DNA from: Sinorhizobium garamanticum
Lineage (GTDB): Bacteria; Pseudomonadota; Alphaproteobacteria; Rhizobiales; Rhizobiaceae
Assembly (NCBI RefSeq): GCF_029892065.1
Contig: NZ_CP120373.1
Span: forward strand, 2,239,001-2,303,000
Direction of reading: 5' to 3'
DNA: 64,000 nucleotides
The position numbers and the translations under genes were made by a program. Below are positions 1 through 8,680 of the stretch, piece after piece. Below the pieces are notes generated by a model that saw only the letters and a list, made by a program, of their open reading frames with translations, was not told where the DNA came from and did no database searches. Numbering within the stretch: position 1 is the first letter of the stretch; each line of letters starts with the position of its first letter.

Positions 1-453
1 CCCAAAGCGCTCGACAAATCCGGGTTGATTCTCCCAGTGGATCGCGCATTTCCGCTCGTCGAGCAGTCCGGCTCTCGCCAGGACATGGGCGCCGGTGCAC
101 AGGCCCGCGACGGCGACGCCGCGATTGCGACATTCGCGCAGCCATGCATCGGCCGCACGGTCGACGTGGCGCTCCACGTGCTTTCCTCCGCAAATGACGG
201 ATACCGAGGGGCGCAGTCGGCTGCTGAGATGCTGGCGTTCAACCGCTACCGAGTCGTCAGCTTCAAGCGTGAGGCCGCAGCTCGCGCGGACCTTGGCCCC
301 GTCGGAAGAGACCACTCGCCAGGCGTAGGCTTCGTAACCGACGACTGCGTTTGCCAACCGCAGGGCCTCGACCGCGGAAGAGAACGCCAGCAACGTGAAT
401 TCCGGCACAAGGTAGAAGGCAAACAGACGCTGTTCTGCGCTCACTAGTCTCAT
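1..453 (-). CDS. GlxA-family AraC-type transcriptional regulator (partial, N-terminal part)
   Basis: The reverse strand reads 151 codons from an ATG at 453 and runs off the left window edge, so the helix-turn-helix half is missing. The visible part is the DJ-1/PfpI-like amidotransferase-fold domain of GlxA-type AraC regulators: an opening FYLVPEFTLLAF strand, EALRLAN, then the elbow motif GLCTGAHVLARAGLL carrying the Cys conserved in this fold. Regulators of this class (GbdR and CdhR are studied examples) usually sense small nitrogenous metabolites. It is divergent from a second member of the same family at 571, with 117 bp between them. The family call is firm; the ligand is unknown. Confidence 0.85.
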   Translation of the reverse strand, partial: MRLVSAEQRLFAFYLVPEFTLLAFSSAVEALRLANAVVGYEAYAWRVVSSDGAKVRASCGLTLEADDSVAVERQHLSSRLRPSVSVICGGKHVERHVDRAADAWLRECRNRGVAVAGLCTGAHVLARAGLLDERKCAIHWENQPGFVERFG

Positions 454-570
454 CCAAGATTCTCCCCCGACGGCCGAATGGCTCGATCCGCGACATATCC
501 CGAAATATTGACTTGCGTTGGAGATCTGAAAAGAATGATCGCGTCATATCGGCAGTAGAAATGAGACAGT

Positions 571-1578
571 ATGGCTGTAAACGACGTTTCCCAGAGGAGC
601 GTGCGGCGCGAGCAGGATGCGCGCCTGACGGTGGGGTTCGTTCTGGTGCAGCGATTTACGCTCTGCGCCTTCGCCAACTTCGTGGACGTTTTGCGCCTCG
701 CTGCCGATGAAGGCGACCGTAGCCGGCCGATTCAGTGTCGATGGAAAGTCGTTGCCCCGGACATGAAGCCGATCACGGCCAGCTGCGGTGTCTCCGTACA
801 ACCTCACGAGGTGTTCGGCAGTCCCAAACTCTTCGATTATCTCGTGGTGGTTGGCGGCCTCATCGACGAAATGGACCGGCCCGATGACCGGGTGGAACGT
901 TACTTGCGGCAGGCCGCCGCGGCCGGCGTTCCGCTGGTTGGCCTCTGCACCGGCACGTTCATCCTCCATCGTGCCGGTTTAATGGAGGGCTATCGCGGCT
1001 GTGTGAGCTGGTTCCACCATCAGGATTTTCTCTCGCAGTTCGACGGGCTCAAGCCGATATCCGACCAGATCTTCGTGGTCGATCGCGACCGCCTGACCTG
1101 CTCGGGCGGTACGAGCACAGCTCACCTCGCGGCATTTCTGGTCGACAGACACATCGGCAAGGCTCAATCCACGAAGAGCTTGAATATCATGATGATCAGC
1201 GAGGCGGAGGACGGGGGCACACCGCAGCCTGGCCTGACGCTCAGCTTCCGGACGAAGGATCCAATTGTCAGGAAGGCGCTTTTGCTGATGCAGCAAAGCC
1301 TGGACACGCCACTCTCCGTCGCCGAGATAGCAAGGAATCTAAAAGTCGGTAAGCGGTGTCTTGAACGGCATTTCAGGGAGGCACTTGGAACCTCGCCCCT
1401 GACCGCGTTCATCGAGATGCGGCTCTTGCTTGCGCGGCACATGCTCGAGAACACCGGCAAGTCGATTGCGACGGTCGCAGCGGAAAGCGGCTTCTGTGAC
1501 TCATCCCATCTCAGCCGAATGTTCCGCAGGCGGTTTGCCAAAACACCGCAAAATTTCCGCGCATCCCTGGGTGCCTAG
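571..1578 (+). CDS. GlxA-family AraC-type transcriptional regulator
   Basis: A 335-residue protein of full family length. Residues ~20-190 form a DJ-1/PfpI-like domain (opening VGFVLVQRFTLCAFANF; elbow GLCTGTFILHRAGLM). Residues ~225-330 form two AraC-type helix-turn-helix units (LSVAEIARNLKVGKRCLERHF, then IATVAAESGFCDSSHLSRMFRRRF). It is a cytoplasmic DNA-binding activator by family. It lies divergent from another GlxA-type regulator and 256 bp upstream of the aminotransferase-dehydrogenase fusion on the same strand, so control of that gene is plausible but unproven. The Shine-Dalgarno sequence before the ATG is weak. The gap 1579-1834 holds no convincing gene. Confidence 0.9.
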   Translation: MAVNDVSQRSVRREQDARLTVGFVLVQRFTLCAFANFVDVLRLAADEGDRSRPIQCRWKVVAPDMKPITASCGVSVQPHEVFGSPKLFDYLVVVGGLIDEMDRPDDRVERYLRQAAAAGVPLVGLCTGTFILHRAGLMEGYRGCVSWFHHQDFLSQFDGLKPISDQIFVVDRDRLTCSGGTSTAHLAAFLVDRHIGKAQSTKSLNIMMISEAEDGGTPQPGLTLSFRTKDPIVRKALLLMQQSLDTPLSVAEIARNLKVGKRCLERHFREALGTSPLTAFIEMRLLLARHMLENTGKSIATVAAESGFCDSSHLSRMFRRRFAKTPQNFRASLGA

Positions 1579-1834
1579 GCGACAGCAAATCGAAAGACTC
1601 AAGGCGCCTTGTTGATCCGGCTATAGGACTACGCAGCCGCCGCGCCGTCTTTCCGCGAAAAGTCCGCGCGGAGGTCGTCGATGCGCTGCCAGCGCCGGCG
1701 CAGCAGCAATCCCTTTCTGCAGGCGCGACGATGACGCATTCCGCGTGCTGTTCGGCGCATATGAGGTCTTCTTTCTGAAGTGTTCGATCCACTATCAGCG
1801 CCATCTCCCGGCCTCGAAAACAGATAGGCAGATC

Positions 1835-4810
1835 ATGATGAACATTGCGCAGATGCAGGAACAGCGACTGAAGGCACTCGAACTGACCAGGAATGGCGCG
1901 CCGAGGCTGCCGTCCAATCCGTTCTTCGGCGTCGGCCCGATCACCGATGCGACCACCGACGAAGTGGATAGCCGCCTGCGGCGCCTCGCTTTCGATGCCT
2001 GGATTGAGAAGACCTATCGCAAGTTCGACGACAGGGGCAACGACATCGGCGGTTTCACCACCGCCGAGATTTCGCGCAGCATGCACCGCGGCTATCCGGC
2101 AGACAAGATCCTGACCGACATGATGCGGGCGATCCATCGCTATTTCGGCTTTCCGAAGACGAACCGCATGGCTGTGGGGCTCGGCGGTGGCCACAGCGGC
2201 TTCACCGTCTGCGTCCAGCACCTGATGAACGCCAACGACGCCTCCCAGCGCATTTATGTCGACACGCCGCGGCCAGAGAGCGATCCGTCGAAGGCCGCGG
2301 GCTTCTTCCGCCAGTCCTGGGCCACCCAGTTGATCGAGATGCAGCGCTTCGCCGAAAAGGGTTGCGAGAGCCGCATCCATTTCGCCGCCTCGGAAGGCGT
2401 GATCCCGTCGGCAGAAGAGCTCTCCGCCCTCGGCGTCTCGATCTTTGTCGGTGTCGGCCATGAGACGACCGGCGCCAATGCCTATACCAGCCGCGAGGTC
2501 CGCGAGCTCTTGAGCTGGATAGACGGCGATCCGAAAAATCGCCATGCGGTGTTCGATGCCACGTCGATGCTCGGCGCCATGCCGTGGGAGCCCGAACTGG
2601 TTGCCGCCGTCATGGCGAAGTGCTGCCTATTCATGCCGTTCCAGAAGGCGATCGGTGGGGTTTCGGGTTATTTCGTCGCCTCCTTCACGCCGCATGCGCT
2701 GGCATTGATCGAGAAGAACCAGCAAGACCCGGCCTGGGCGATCCCGCGCCAGCTAAAGATCGCGCCGCCGATCGATCCCAGGCAGCCGTTCTCGGCCAAG
2801 CGCTCCGTCGATGCCGGGCCGTTCTACGATGCCGCGGAAGACCGCATGCTTGGCGGCGTCATCAACACCTACAGCGCGCTCGCCTTTGCCGAGACCACCT
2901 TCGGCCTTTTGCAGTCGGAGGCACGCGTCGGCTCCGTCGTCGAGCTCAACCGCCGCTCCGCCGCCAATCGCAAGGTGATCGACGAGTGGGTCGAGCGGCA
3001 TCCGCTTCTATCGCTGACGGTCACCGATGCCGAGCGGCGCGGCGCGGCGGTGACGCTCCTCAAGGTCGAAGACGACGGCATCACAGATTCCGACATTCAC
3101 GCCCGCATCATCGCCCGTTCGAAGCAACTGCTCGGCTATGAGGGCATTACCCATCCGAACGGCGAATACGAGCCTGGCCTCGATGCGGCCCGCTACGTCA
3201 ATGCCTTCCCGGGCACGCCCGGCGACTATCGCGCCTGGGTCGGTGGCATCCGCGAGTCGGACGATGTCGTCGCGTTGCTGGAAAATCTCCAATACGCCTA
3301 TCTGCGCGCCAAGATCGTCGTTCTCGAAGAGGAACTGGCGAAGAACGGCGTCACTTTCGAGGCCCCGGCCAAGGCCGACGGCGCTGTCCGCAAGGACGAT
3401 CGCGCGCGCGCCTATACCGTGCTGATCGCCGATCTGGTCGGCCTGCGCTTCGGCGCCGACGGTCAGCCGGATCACAGCGAGGTCAAGGCCTATATCGAGG
3501 AAAATGGCGGCGTCTTCCATCTCGGGCCGCTTGGCGACCGGTCGGCGCTCGAGAAGGGCCGCATCCATTTCTTCTACCAGCCGAATCTCAGCACCGAGGC
3601 GGAGATCCTGCCGCAGACGGACAAAGGCCAATACGACGCGCTGATCGCGGCGGCGACTTTCATTCCGAAGGCCTCGGTATTCCCGCTCGGCGGCGTGCGC
3701 ATCGGCGCGGGCACCGGCAATATGGGCTCTGCCTCCTGGGGTGGCGGTAACGGCGAGGGCGGCGATGCGCCGCTCATGAACACGCCGGGCATCAACAGCC
3801 GGGCGACCGCCCAAATGGCGATGAAGGCGATCCTGAAGGTCGTTCCCGACCTGCCGGTCGACCGGCTGCACGGGATGGTCGCCGAAGGCGACTTCGACAC
3901 CGGCCGTCAGCTCAAGGATTTTCCGACCGCCAAGCTCGAGGGCCGGAAGATCGCCATTCTGGGCTACGGCAATATCGGTCGCGAGGTCGCCAAGCTCGCC
4001 AAGGCCTTCGGCATGGAGGTGGCGATTTACGCCCGCGAGCATCACAAGCACTGGATCGAGGCGGAAGGGTTCGAATATGCCGCAAGTCCGGTCGCAGCGG
4101 CGACCGGCGCCGACGTGCTCTCCGTCCATATCGGCCTCGGCCGCCTCGACGCGACGACCGGCGTCTATTCCAACGCCGGAACCGTCGATGCGAAGGTGCT
4201 CGGCGCAATGAATGACGGCGCGGTGCTGGTCAACTACGACCGGGGCGAGGTCGTCGATGCCGCCGCGCTCGACGAGGCGCTCTCGTCCGGCAAGATCGTA
4301 CACGCGGCGATCGACGCCGACCTCTTCAAGGACACCGCCACCGGCAAGCTTAGCGGGCCGATGCTGCCTTACCTGCCGCTCGAAGAGCGCCACAAGGGCA
4401 AGCTCGAGCTGCTGCCGCATGCGGCTGCCGACACCGATCATCCCTCGCGGGTGACCGGCGCGAAGCAGGCGGTCGACCAGATCTTCGACGTCATCCGCTT
4501 CAAAACGGTCACCAACCTCAAGGGCGACCTGCCGGATGGTTACGTTTCAGCAGGCAGCCGCACGCCCCGCGGCATCGGCCGGGTGACGAAGCGGGCGGTC
4601 ACTGAGGTTGCCGGCAAGCCGGAACTCCTGGAGGACCTGCGGCAGACCTCGGAAAGGATCGTGGCGATCGTCGGCGCGCTCTCCGCCGTTTCGGACCCGG
4701 GTCATCGCGGCCGGATCATCGATCGCTACACTGGCCTGCTGGTCGAAAATGCCGGCCGGCAGAGGGCGTTGCTCGACCAACTCGGCCTCTACGGGCCGGC
4801 GGAGGAGTAA
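1835..4810 (+). CDS. Fusion: phosphoserine-aminotransferase-like domain + D-3-phosphoglycerate-dehydrogenase-like domain
   Basis: A 991-residue protein from the ATG at 1835 (an ATG at 1838 is equally possible; the frame stays open to 1745 but that extension looks non-coding). Residues ~1-490 resemble fold-type I class V aminotransferases such as SerC, with a GLGGGHSGF segment and a candidate PLP lysine at ~271 in FQKAIGGVSGYF. Residues ~530-930 resemble D-2-hydroxyacid dehydrogenases such as SerA: Rossmann GYGNIG at 710-715, the family Arg at ~803 in NYDRGEVVD, and a His at ~862 in LLPHAAADTDHP. The usual acidic DVFxxEP stretch reads DADLFKD. SerA and SerC act consecutively in serine synthesis, so the fusion may channel 3-phosphohydroxypyruvate or an analogous keto acid. 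The exact substrate is not shown. It is transcribed alone. Confidence 0.8.
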   Translation: MMNIAQMQEQRLKALELTRNGAPRLPSNPFFGVGPITDATTDEVDSRLRRLAFDAWIEKTYRKFDDRGNDIGGFTTAEISRSMHRGYPADKILTDMMRAIHRYFGFPKTNRMAVGLGGGHSGFTVCVQHLMNANDASQRIYVDTPRPESDPSKAAGFFRQSWATQLIEMQRFAEKGCESRIHFAASEGVIPSAEELSALGVSIFVGVGHETTGANAYTSREVRELLSWIDGDPKNRHAVFDATSMLGAMPWEPELVAAVMAKCCLFMPFQKAIGGVSGYFVASFTPHALALIEKNQQDPAWAIPRQLKIAPPIDPRQPFSAKRSVDAGPFYDAAEDRMLGGVINTYSALAFAETTFGLLQSEARVGSVVELNRRSAANRKVIDEWVERHPLLSLTVTDAERRGAAVTLLKVEDDGITDSDIHARIIARSKQLLGYEGITHPNGEYEPGLDAARYVNAFPGTPGDYRAWVGGIRESDDVVALLENLQYAYLRAKIVVLEEELAKNGVTFEAPAKADGAVRKDDRARAYTVLIADLVGLRFGADGQPDHSEVKAYIEENGGVFHLGPLGDRSALEKGRIHFFYQPNLSTEAEILPQTDKGQYDALIAAATFIPKASVFPLGGVRIGAGTGNMGSASWGGGNGEGGDAPLMNTPGINSRATAQMAMKAILKVVPDLPVDRLHGMVAEGDFDTGRQLKDFPTAKLEGRKIAILGYGNIGREVAKLAKAFGMEVAIYAREHHKHWIEAEGFEYAASPVAAATGADVLSVHIGLGRLDATTGVYSNAGTVDAKVLGAMNDGAVLVNYDRGEVVDAAALDEALSSGKIVHAAIDADLFKDTATGKLSGPMLPYLPLEERHKGKLELLPHAAADTDHPSRVTGAKQAVDQIFDVIRFKTVTNLKGDLPDGYVSAGSRTPRGIGRVTKRAVTEVAGKPELLEDLRQTSERIVAIVGALSAVSDPGHRGRIIDRYTGLLVENAGRQRALLDQLGLYGPAEE

Positions 4811-4834
4811 GATCTTCTGCGGCTTTGGCCCCCA

Positions 4835-4934
4835 CTGCATGATTCCTTAAATCGGAATCGGTTTAAGGACAAAATCATGCAGCAATTCAAAGTGCCACAG
4901 CGCCGCGCGTCCAATCGGACGCGCGGCGCTGTAG
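4835..4934 (+). repeat. RIME1-like intergenic repeat (complete)
   Basis: Two consecutive palindromes. The first is TGCATGATTCCTTAAATC with its complement ending at ATCATGCA. The second is CGCCGCGCGTCC / GGACGCGCGGCG, closing with CTGTAG. The same pattern recurs throughout the window and matches the description of rhizobial RIME1. It follows the fusion gene and also supplies the last codons and stop of the convergent SGNH gene. Confidence 0.85.
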
Positions 4935-6163
4935 CTTCTATTGGCTTTGGATAGCTGTCCGCAGTCGGGTTCGACGGGCGGGCCTGGGGTGAAGGAGTGC
5001 TGGCTTTTCCTGACTGTTTTCCTGCCTCTCCATTCGCTCAGGAGCCATTCGTCGATCACTTCCGCGACGAGAAAGTGCCCTAGGGGAGAAAGATGCTTGT
5101 CAACGACGCCAAAGGTTTTCGTGGGGTCGGCGGCCGCCAAACGCGCGGTCGGGTCGACAACGAACATGCTCGGCGTCGTGGCGGCCAGGTTCTCGATCAT
5201 CTCGCGTTGCCGAGCCGGCTGCAGGCCGTCGTCGCGACCGGCCATCTCTGCCCATCCGGGCAGAATAACGACGAGTAGGTCGGCGCCGTTACCCTGTGCT
5301 TTCGCGGCCAGCCGCCCGAACAGACGTTTCGTCAATTCGAGCGCGTCGTCTATGTCCTGGCGAGAATCGCTGTTTCCGACATACGGCCGCAGGAGCGTCG
5401 AATAAACCCAGTTGTATAGTTTGCTGTTCTTCCACAAGAACAGGTGCGTCTCCAGCAACAAACCCGCATATTTTGGACTTGAACCCGCCGGTTCAAAGTT
5501 GATGTCGACGGAGGAAGGTGTGAGAACCGCCCTCTCGGCGTTGTCTTCTATGTCCGTGCTCAGTGAAAAGCCGACGATCAAGAGCTTGTGGGGGATCGTT
5601 CGCCCCTTGTCCTCATAAAGCCGGATCTCATTCGGCTGTCCGTAACCGCCGGTGCCGTAGTTTTTAAACAGAAGCTGCGGGTGCCATGCGTTCAACAATG
5701 CGCTGAATGTCTCGCTTTCCCTGACGAGCGAGCCTCGCACGAACGAGTCACCGAGCACGATCACGGGCTCGCCGTTGCCACTGGCATTGTCGCGGAAGCC
5801 ATCTGCGTTGATTTTCACAGGGTTCCACGGATCGAAACTGCTGTATCGTTCGAAGTAGTTGTTGCCGGGGATTTCCGTGAAGCCGTAGCGCGCGTGAGGC
5901 TGGTGTCTCGTTCGCGGCGCCCCGCAAAACACGTATTCGCTCTCGCCAACGGGGATCTGAAGGCTTGGGAAAAGGCGCAATGACAGTTCAGATCCGATAA
6001 TGACGACTGCAATCGACACGACGACCGTCAATGCATCGCCTATCCAAGGGAAGGCCGTTGACAGGTGCCTGCGTTGCCCTGCGCTTTTTGCGGCAGGCAC
6101 CACGTCAGCTGACGCCATCGAACTTTCAGTGTTCGGCTTGTTGCGACGAGTGTCTTCCCGCAT
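4847..6163 (-). CDS. Membrane-anchored SGNH/GDSL hydrolase-like protein
   Basis: A 438-residue protein with one N-terminal membrane segment at ~44-62 (ALTVVVSIAVVIIGSELSL) and an extracytoplasmic SGNH-like domain. Visible family features are the block I serine in VIVLGDSFVRG, a Gly/Asn region FKNYGTGGYGQPNE, and a late DKHLSPLGH resembling the DxxH catalytic pair. Such domains hydrolyse or transfer O-acyl esters on polysaccharides (AlgX/AlgJ and PatB types). The last ~29 residues, from about RSYSAARP to the stop, are encoded by a RIME1 repeat, so the native C-terminus was probably altered. It is the first of two SGNH proteins next to a carbamoyltransferase operon. The substrate is unknown. 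Confidence 0.8.
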   Translation of the reverse strand: MREDTRRNKPNTESSMASADVVPAAKSAGQRRHLSTAFPWIGDALTVVVSIAVVIIGSELSLRLFPSLQIPVGESEYVFCGAPRTRHQPHARYGFTEIPGNNYFERYSSFDPWNPVKINADGFRDNASGNGEPVIVLGDSFVRGSLVRESETFSALLNAWHPQLLFKNYGTGGYGQPNEIRLYEDKGRTIPHKLLIVGFSLSTDIEDNAERAVLTPSSVDINFEPAGSSPKYAGLLLETHLFLWKNSKLYNWVYSTLLRPYVGNSDSRQDIDDALELTKRLFGRLAAKAQGNGADLLVVILPGWAEMAGRDDGLQPARQREMIENLAATTPSMFVVDPTARLAAADPTKTFGVVDKHLSPLGHFLVAEVIDEWLLSEWRGRKTVRKSQHSFTPGPPVEPDCGQLSKANRSYSAARPIGRAALWHFELLHDFVLKPIPI

Positions 6164-6287
6164 CGTTACGAGGACCTTCCCAACTGCCGTATTCCGCAGC
6201 TCTTGTCTTGCTTCCCCGAACCTGATGTGAGATCGGGATCAGAGTCGCAATCGTGATAGTGCCACACGAGCCCACTTGCCCGGTGCG

Positions 6288-6764
6288 TCACGCGTGCAGG
6301 TTTTCGCTGTCGCGCAATTGCGTTCGACAGGCTTGATAAAGAACGGTTCGCGTTGGTGTCCGTCTCACGGTTGGGAGCCCGCGCGCTCCACCAGAAACGG
6401 TAAGTCGCATTCGTTTCCGTGGCCAAAATTGGGAAGTCAGGACGGAACGAATATTGCCGGGCGAGGCCCCGTAGCCGACTGCTAAGTTCCGGAACGCTTC
6501 CGTCGCGACATAAATGGCTTCCGCGGAAGTCACAGCCTGGCTCACGCCTGCCTCGTCGGAAATCTGGACATAGAGGACGCCAGGGATGGACAATGGCATG
6601 GTGCTGACGACAGGGTCCAGGATCACGTCAATTGCCGCAGGAGCCACGTCGTTCAGAACGAAGACCACAAGCCCGTGCCGGCTCGACCGATAAGCAGTAA
6701 TAATCACAGCCGCTGGGAGCAGTCCGTCGGTCTGCGTAATCTCTATAACGTTTTGTACATGCAT
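6288..6764 (-). CDS. Uncharacterised protein (possibly a truncated glycosyltransferase remnant)
   Basis: 158 residues from the ATG at 6764, chosen because GGAGAG sits 5 nt upstream. The reading frame stays open further upstream to 6872, but that part is translated RIME1 repeat. The beginning (MHVQNVIEITQTDG) is followed by a hydrophobic LVVFVLNDVAPAAIDVIL stretch. A middle segment AEAIYVATEAFRNLAVGYGA faintly recalls the acceptor/nucleotide linker of GT-B glycosyltransferases. The C-terminal third is Arg/Thr-rich and looks non-native, so a frameshift or decay is possible. It lies between two SGNH-hydrolase genes on the same strand. No function is claimed. Confidence 0.4.
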   Translation of the reverse strand: MHVQNVIEITQTDGLLPAAVIITAYRSSRHGLVVFVLNDVAPAAIDVILDPVVSTMPLSIPGVLYVQISDEAGVSQAVTSAEAIYVATEAFRNLAVGYGASPGNIRSVLTSQFWPRKRMRLTVSGGARGLPTVRRTPTRTVLYQACRTQLRDSENLHA

Positions 6765-6810
6765 AGTCGCTCTCCGAAGAAAAGAAGAACGCTTCAAGTT
6801 TGGAACACCC

Positions 6811-6913
6811 TGCAGCGCGGCGCGTCTTCCCAGACGCACAAAGGACGCTGTAGCGCTTTGAATTTGCTGCATGTTTTATCCTTAAATCGGCTACGATTTA
6901 AGGAAACATGCAG
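6811..6913 (-). repeat. RIME1-like intergenic repeat (complete, reverse orientation)
   Basis: Read on the minus strand it runs CTGCATG..TTAAATC..GATTTAAGG..CATGCAGCAAATTCAAAGCGCTACAG..GACGCGCCGCGCTGCAG, the same two-palindrome layout as the copy at 4835. It lies between the promoter side of the unknown gene (start 6764) and the end of the next SGNH gene. The remainder of this 375-bp gap (6914-7139) is AT-richer than its surroundings and I see no gene in it. Confidence 0.8.
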
Positions 6914-7139
6914 TAGGTATGGATCAAAAAAAGCGACCGCGTTGATTACCTAATCAAAATTCGCATGATTCCGGGAACTGGATACCAAACGGAGAAACTC
7001 TAACCTATTGCCGGTTGTTCGAATATATTCCCATGGATATACTCACCGCGTCTTTTTTCACGTTTCATGATGCAAAATCGCATTGGCGACACCACTGACG
7101 CAGGCGGGCCGCGATGCCGAGTTTGCCTCGCCATCGCGC

Positions 7140-8471
7140 TTAGTGCATCGCGCTAGCAGCCTTCGACAGCGCAGGCCCTCTCAAGCGTTTCGCCACGATG
7201 TCAGCAGCAAACGCGGCGCCGTCGCGGTTGAAGTGGCTGTCGGCGGCATACATCTTCTCCGGCTCCGGGTGCTCCTCCAAGGGAGGCACGAGATCGATCA
7301 CCTCGATGCCTTCGGCAACCGCGCTATCGAGCACAAGCGTGCGCAGTGGGTCGAATGCGGCCCTTGACCGCAGCGCGCCCATGAACCGATCGACCCTCGG
7401 CACATAGACAAGCGTGAAGGTCCCGCCCCAACTGTTGGCTATCGTTTTCGCACGATGGAGGATCATGCGGAACTCCGGTATTTCCGGCGTAGCCCTAGGC
7501 AAGACCAGTCCCAACCGCGTAAGCGTCTGTTGCAGGGCCGCGAAATTCCGCAGGAGCGCTGTCTTTGTCAACAGATCGATGACCGTCACTGGCTGCTTGT
7601 TGCGTTGCTCTATCGCAGCTCTTGCTCGATGCAGGGAATCGCTGGCGTTCGACGGGGATCCGTAGTCCGCATCCATGTCGAGAGCCGCGCGCAACCATGG
7701 CATGCGGAGTTCGTTTTCCAGATTCTCCCAGTCATTTCCTTCGAAAAACACCATCAGAACATGATCCGGACGAAGGATTGGGCCGAAACGTCCGAGCGTT
7801 GCGAGTTCTACGAGGGGGCCATTGCCCCTGATACCCGCAGCAGTCACCGCAACGCGGTCATTTCTCAGGCGTGACGCAATATCGTCGCCAGGAGGCAGGC
7901 AAAAGCCCTCGACGAACGAGTCTCCGAGAAGCATCGCGTTCATTGAGCCGCGATCGTACACCTCGTCCGGATTGTTGAAGCCGAAACGATCCGAGCGATA
8001 GATGACTGCATTGTTCTCCGGCGCGCAGAGTACAACCTCAGTCTTCGGGAAGCCGGACAATATTGCCTCCGGCAGATTGTCGACGTCGGACATTCTATTG
8101 AGCTGATTGAGTGTGAAGGCGGATACGACATATCCTTTCTGCTCAAGGGCCTGTCGTTCGTTTTCGTCAAGCTGCCCCAACATCGCTAATCGCACTGGCA
8201 CGGACCGGAAGGTAAGCAACGCTTCAAAGAGAAACAGGCCGAGCAAAGCGCTTAGACCGTAGATGCCCACTGCCATCGCCAGTTTGGGCCTCGCCAGGAA
8301 CCCCGCTAGCAGAAACAAAAAGGCAAGCGATCCTGGAATCACAACATAGCGAAGGAAATGCGGAGCGGAGGAAGCATATTCGCTATAGTTCAACAGCGCG
8401 TAGGCGGGACTCAGCAAGAAGTAAGCCGCCAGGACCGTACAAAGTATAAATCCCGTTCTTCTGTGTCTCAA
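7140..8471 (-). CDS. Polytopic-anchored SGNH/GDSL hydrolase-like protein
   Basis: 443 residues from a TTG start at 8471 with a strong GAGGAGAGG 8 nt upstream. Three N-terminal membrane segments (~8-26, ~44-62, ~66-86) are followed by a periplasmic SGNH-like domain. Block I reads AMLLGDSFVEGF, block III FFEGNDWEN contains the Gly/Asn pair, and the C-terminal block V DSHFNRDGA provides the Asp-x-x-His pair, so all catalytic blocks appear intact. Together with the SGNH protein at 4847-6163 it flanks the unknown gene. Both lie next to the two-component system and the SxtJ/DUF5989/carbamoyltransferase operon. I infer modification of an envelope or secreted glycan or lipid; the substrate is not visible. 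Confidence 0.8.
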   Translation of the reverse strand: MRHRRTGFILCTVLAAYFLLSPAYALLNYSEYASSAPHFLRYVVIPGSLAFLFLLAGFLARPKLAMAVGIYGLSALLGLFLFEALLTFRSVPVRLAMLGQLDENERQALEQKGYVVSAFTLNQLNRMSDVDNLPEAILSGFPKTEVVLCAPENNAVIYRSDRFGFNNPDEVYDRGSMNAMLLGDSFVEGFCLPPGDDIASRLRNDRVAVTAAGIRGNGPLVELATLGRFGPILRPDHVLMVFFEGNDWENLENELRMPWLRAALDMDADYGSPSNASDSLHRARAAIEQRNKQPVTVIDLLTKTALLRNFAALQQTLTRLGLVLPRATPEIPEFRMILHRAKTIANSWGGTFTLVYVPRVDRFMGALRSRAAFDPLRTLVLDSAVAEGIEVIDLVPPLEEHPEPEKMYAADSHFNRDGAAFAADIVAKRLRGPALSKAASAMH

Positions 8472-8680
8472 GGCGGTCCACCTCTCCTCGCAAGGTCAAG
8501 CCTATGTTTGGCTTCCGCTCTTCGCTCGTTCCTGTCCGCCGGACCCGAGGACCGGCACGGGAGGAGCATTCGGAGGTTATTTTCCGGTCTCGATCTCCGG
8601 CGAGCACTCGTCAATTCTGTCGAAGATCATTTCCTGAAACCAGCAGTCTTGGCCAATAAGTTCCGCAATTACCATAGGGA

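Noticed and set aside
3008..4441. Long minus-strand open frame inside the aminotransferase-dehydrogenase fusion gene
   Set aside because: It is the antisense shadow of a high-GC gene; no recognisable domain, no ribosome binding site, and amino-acid content typical of reverse-complement frames.
4835..4934. Insertion sequence or transposon remnant
   Set aside because: No transposase and no target-site duplication; the element is a known type of small two-palindrome intergenic repeat present in many copies.
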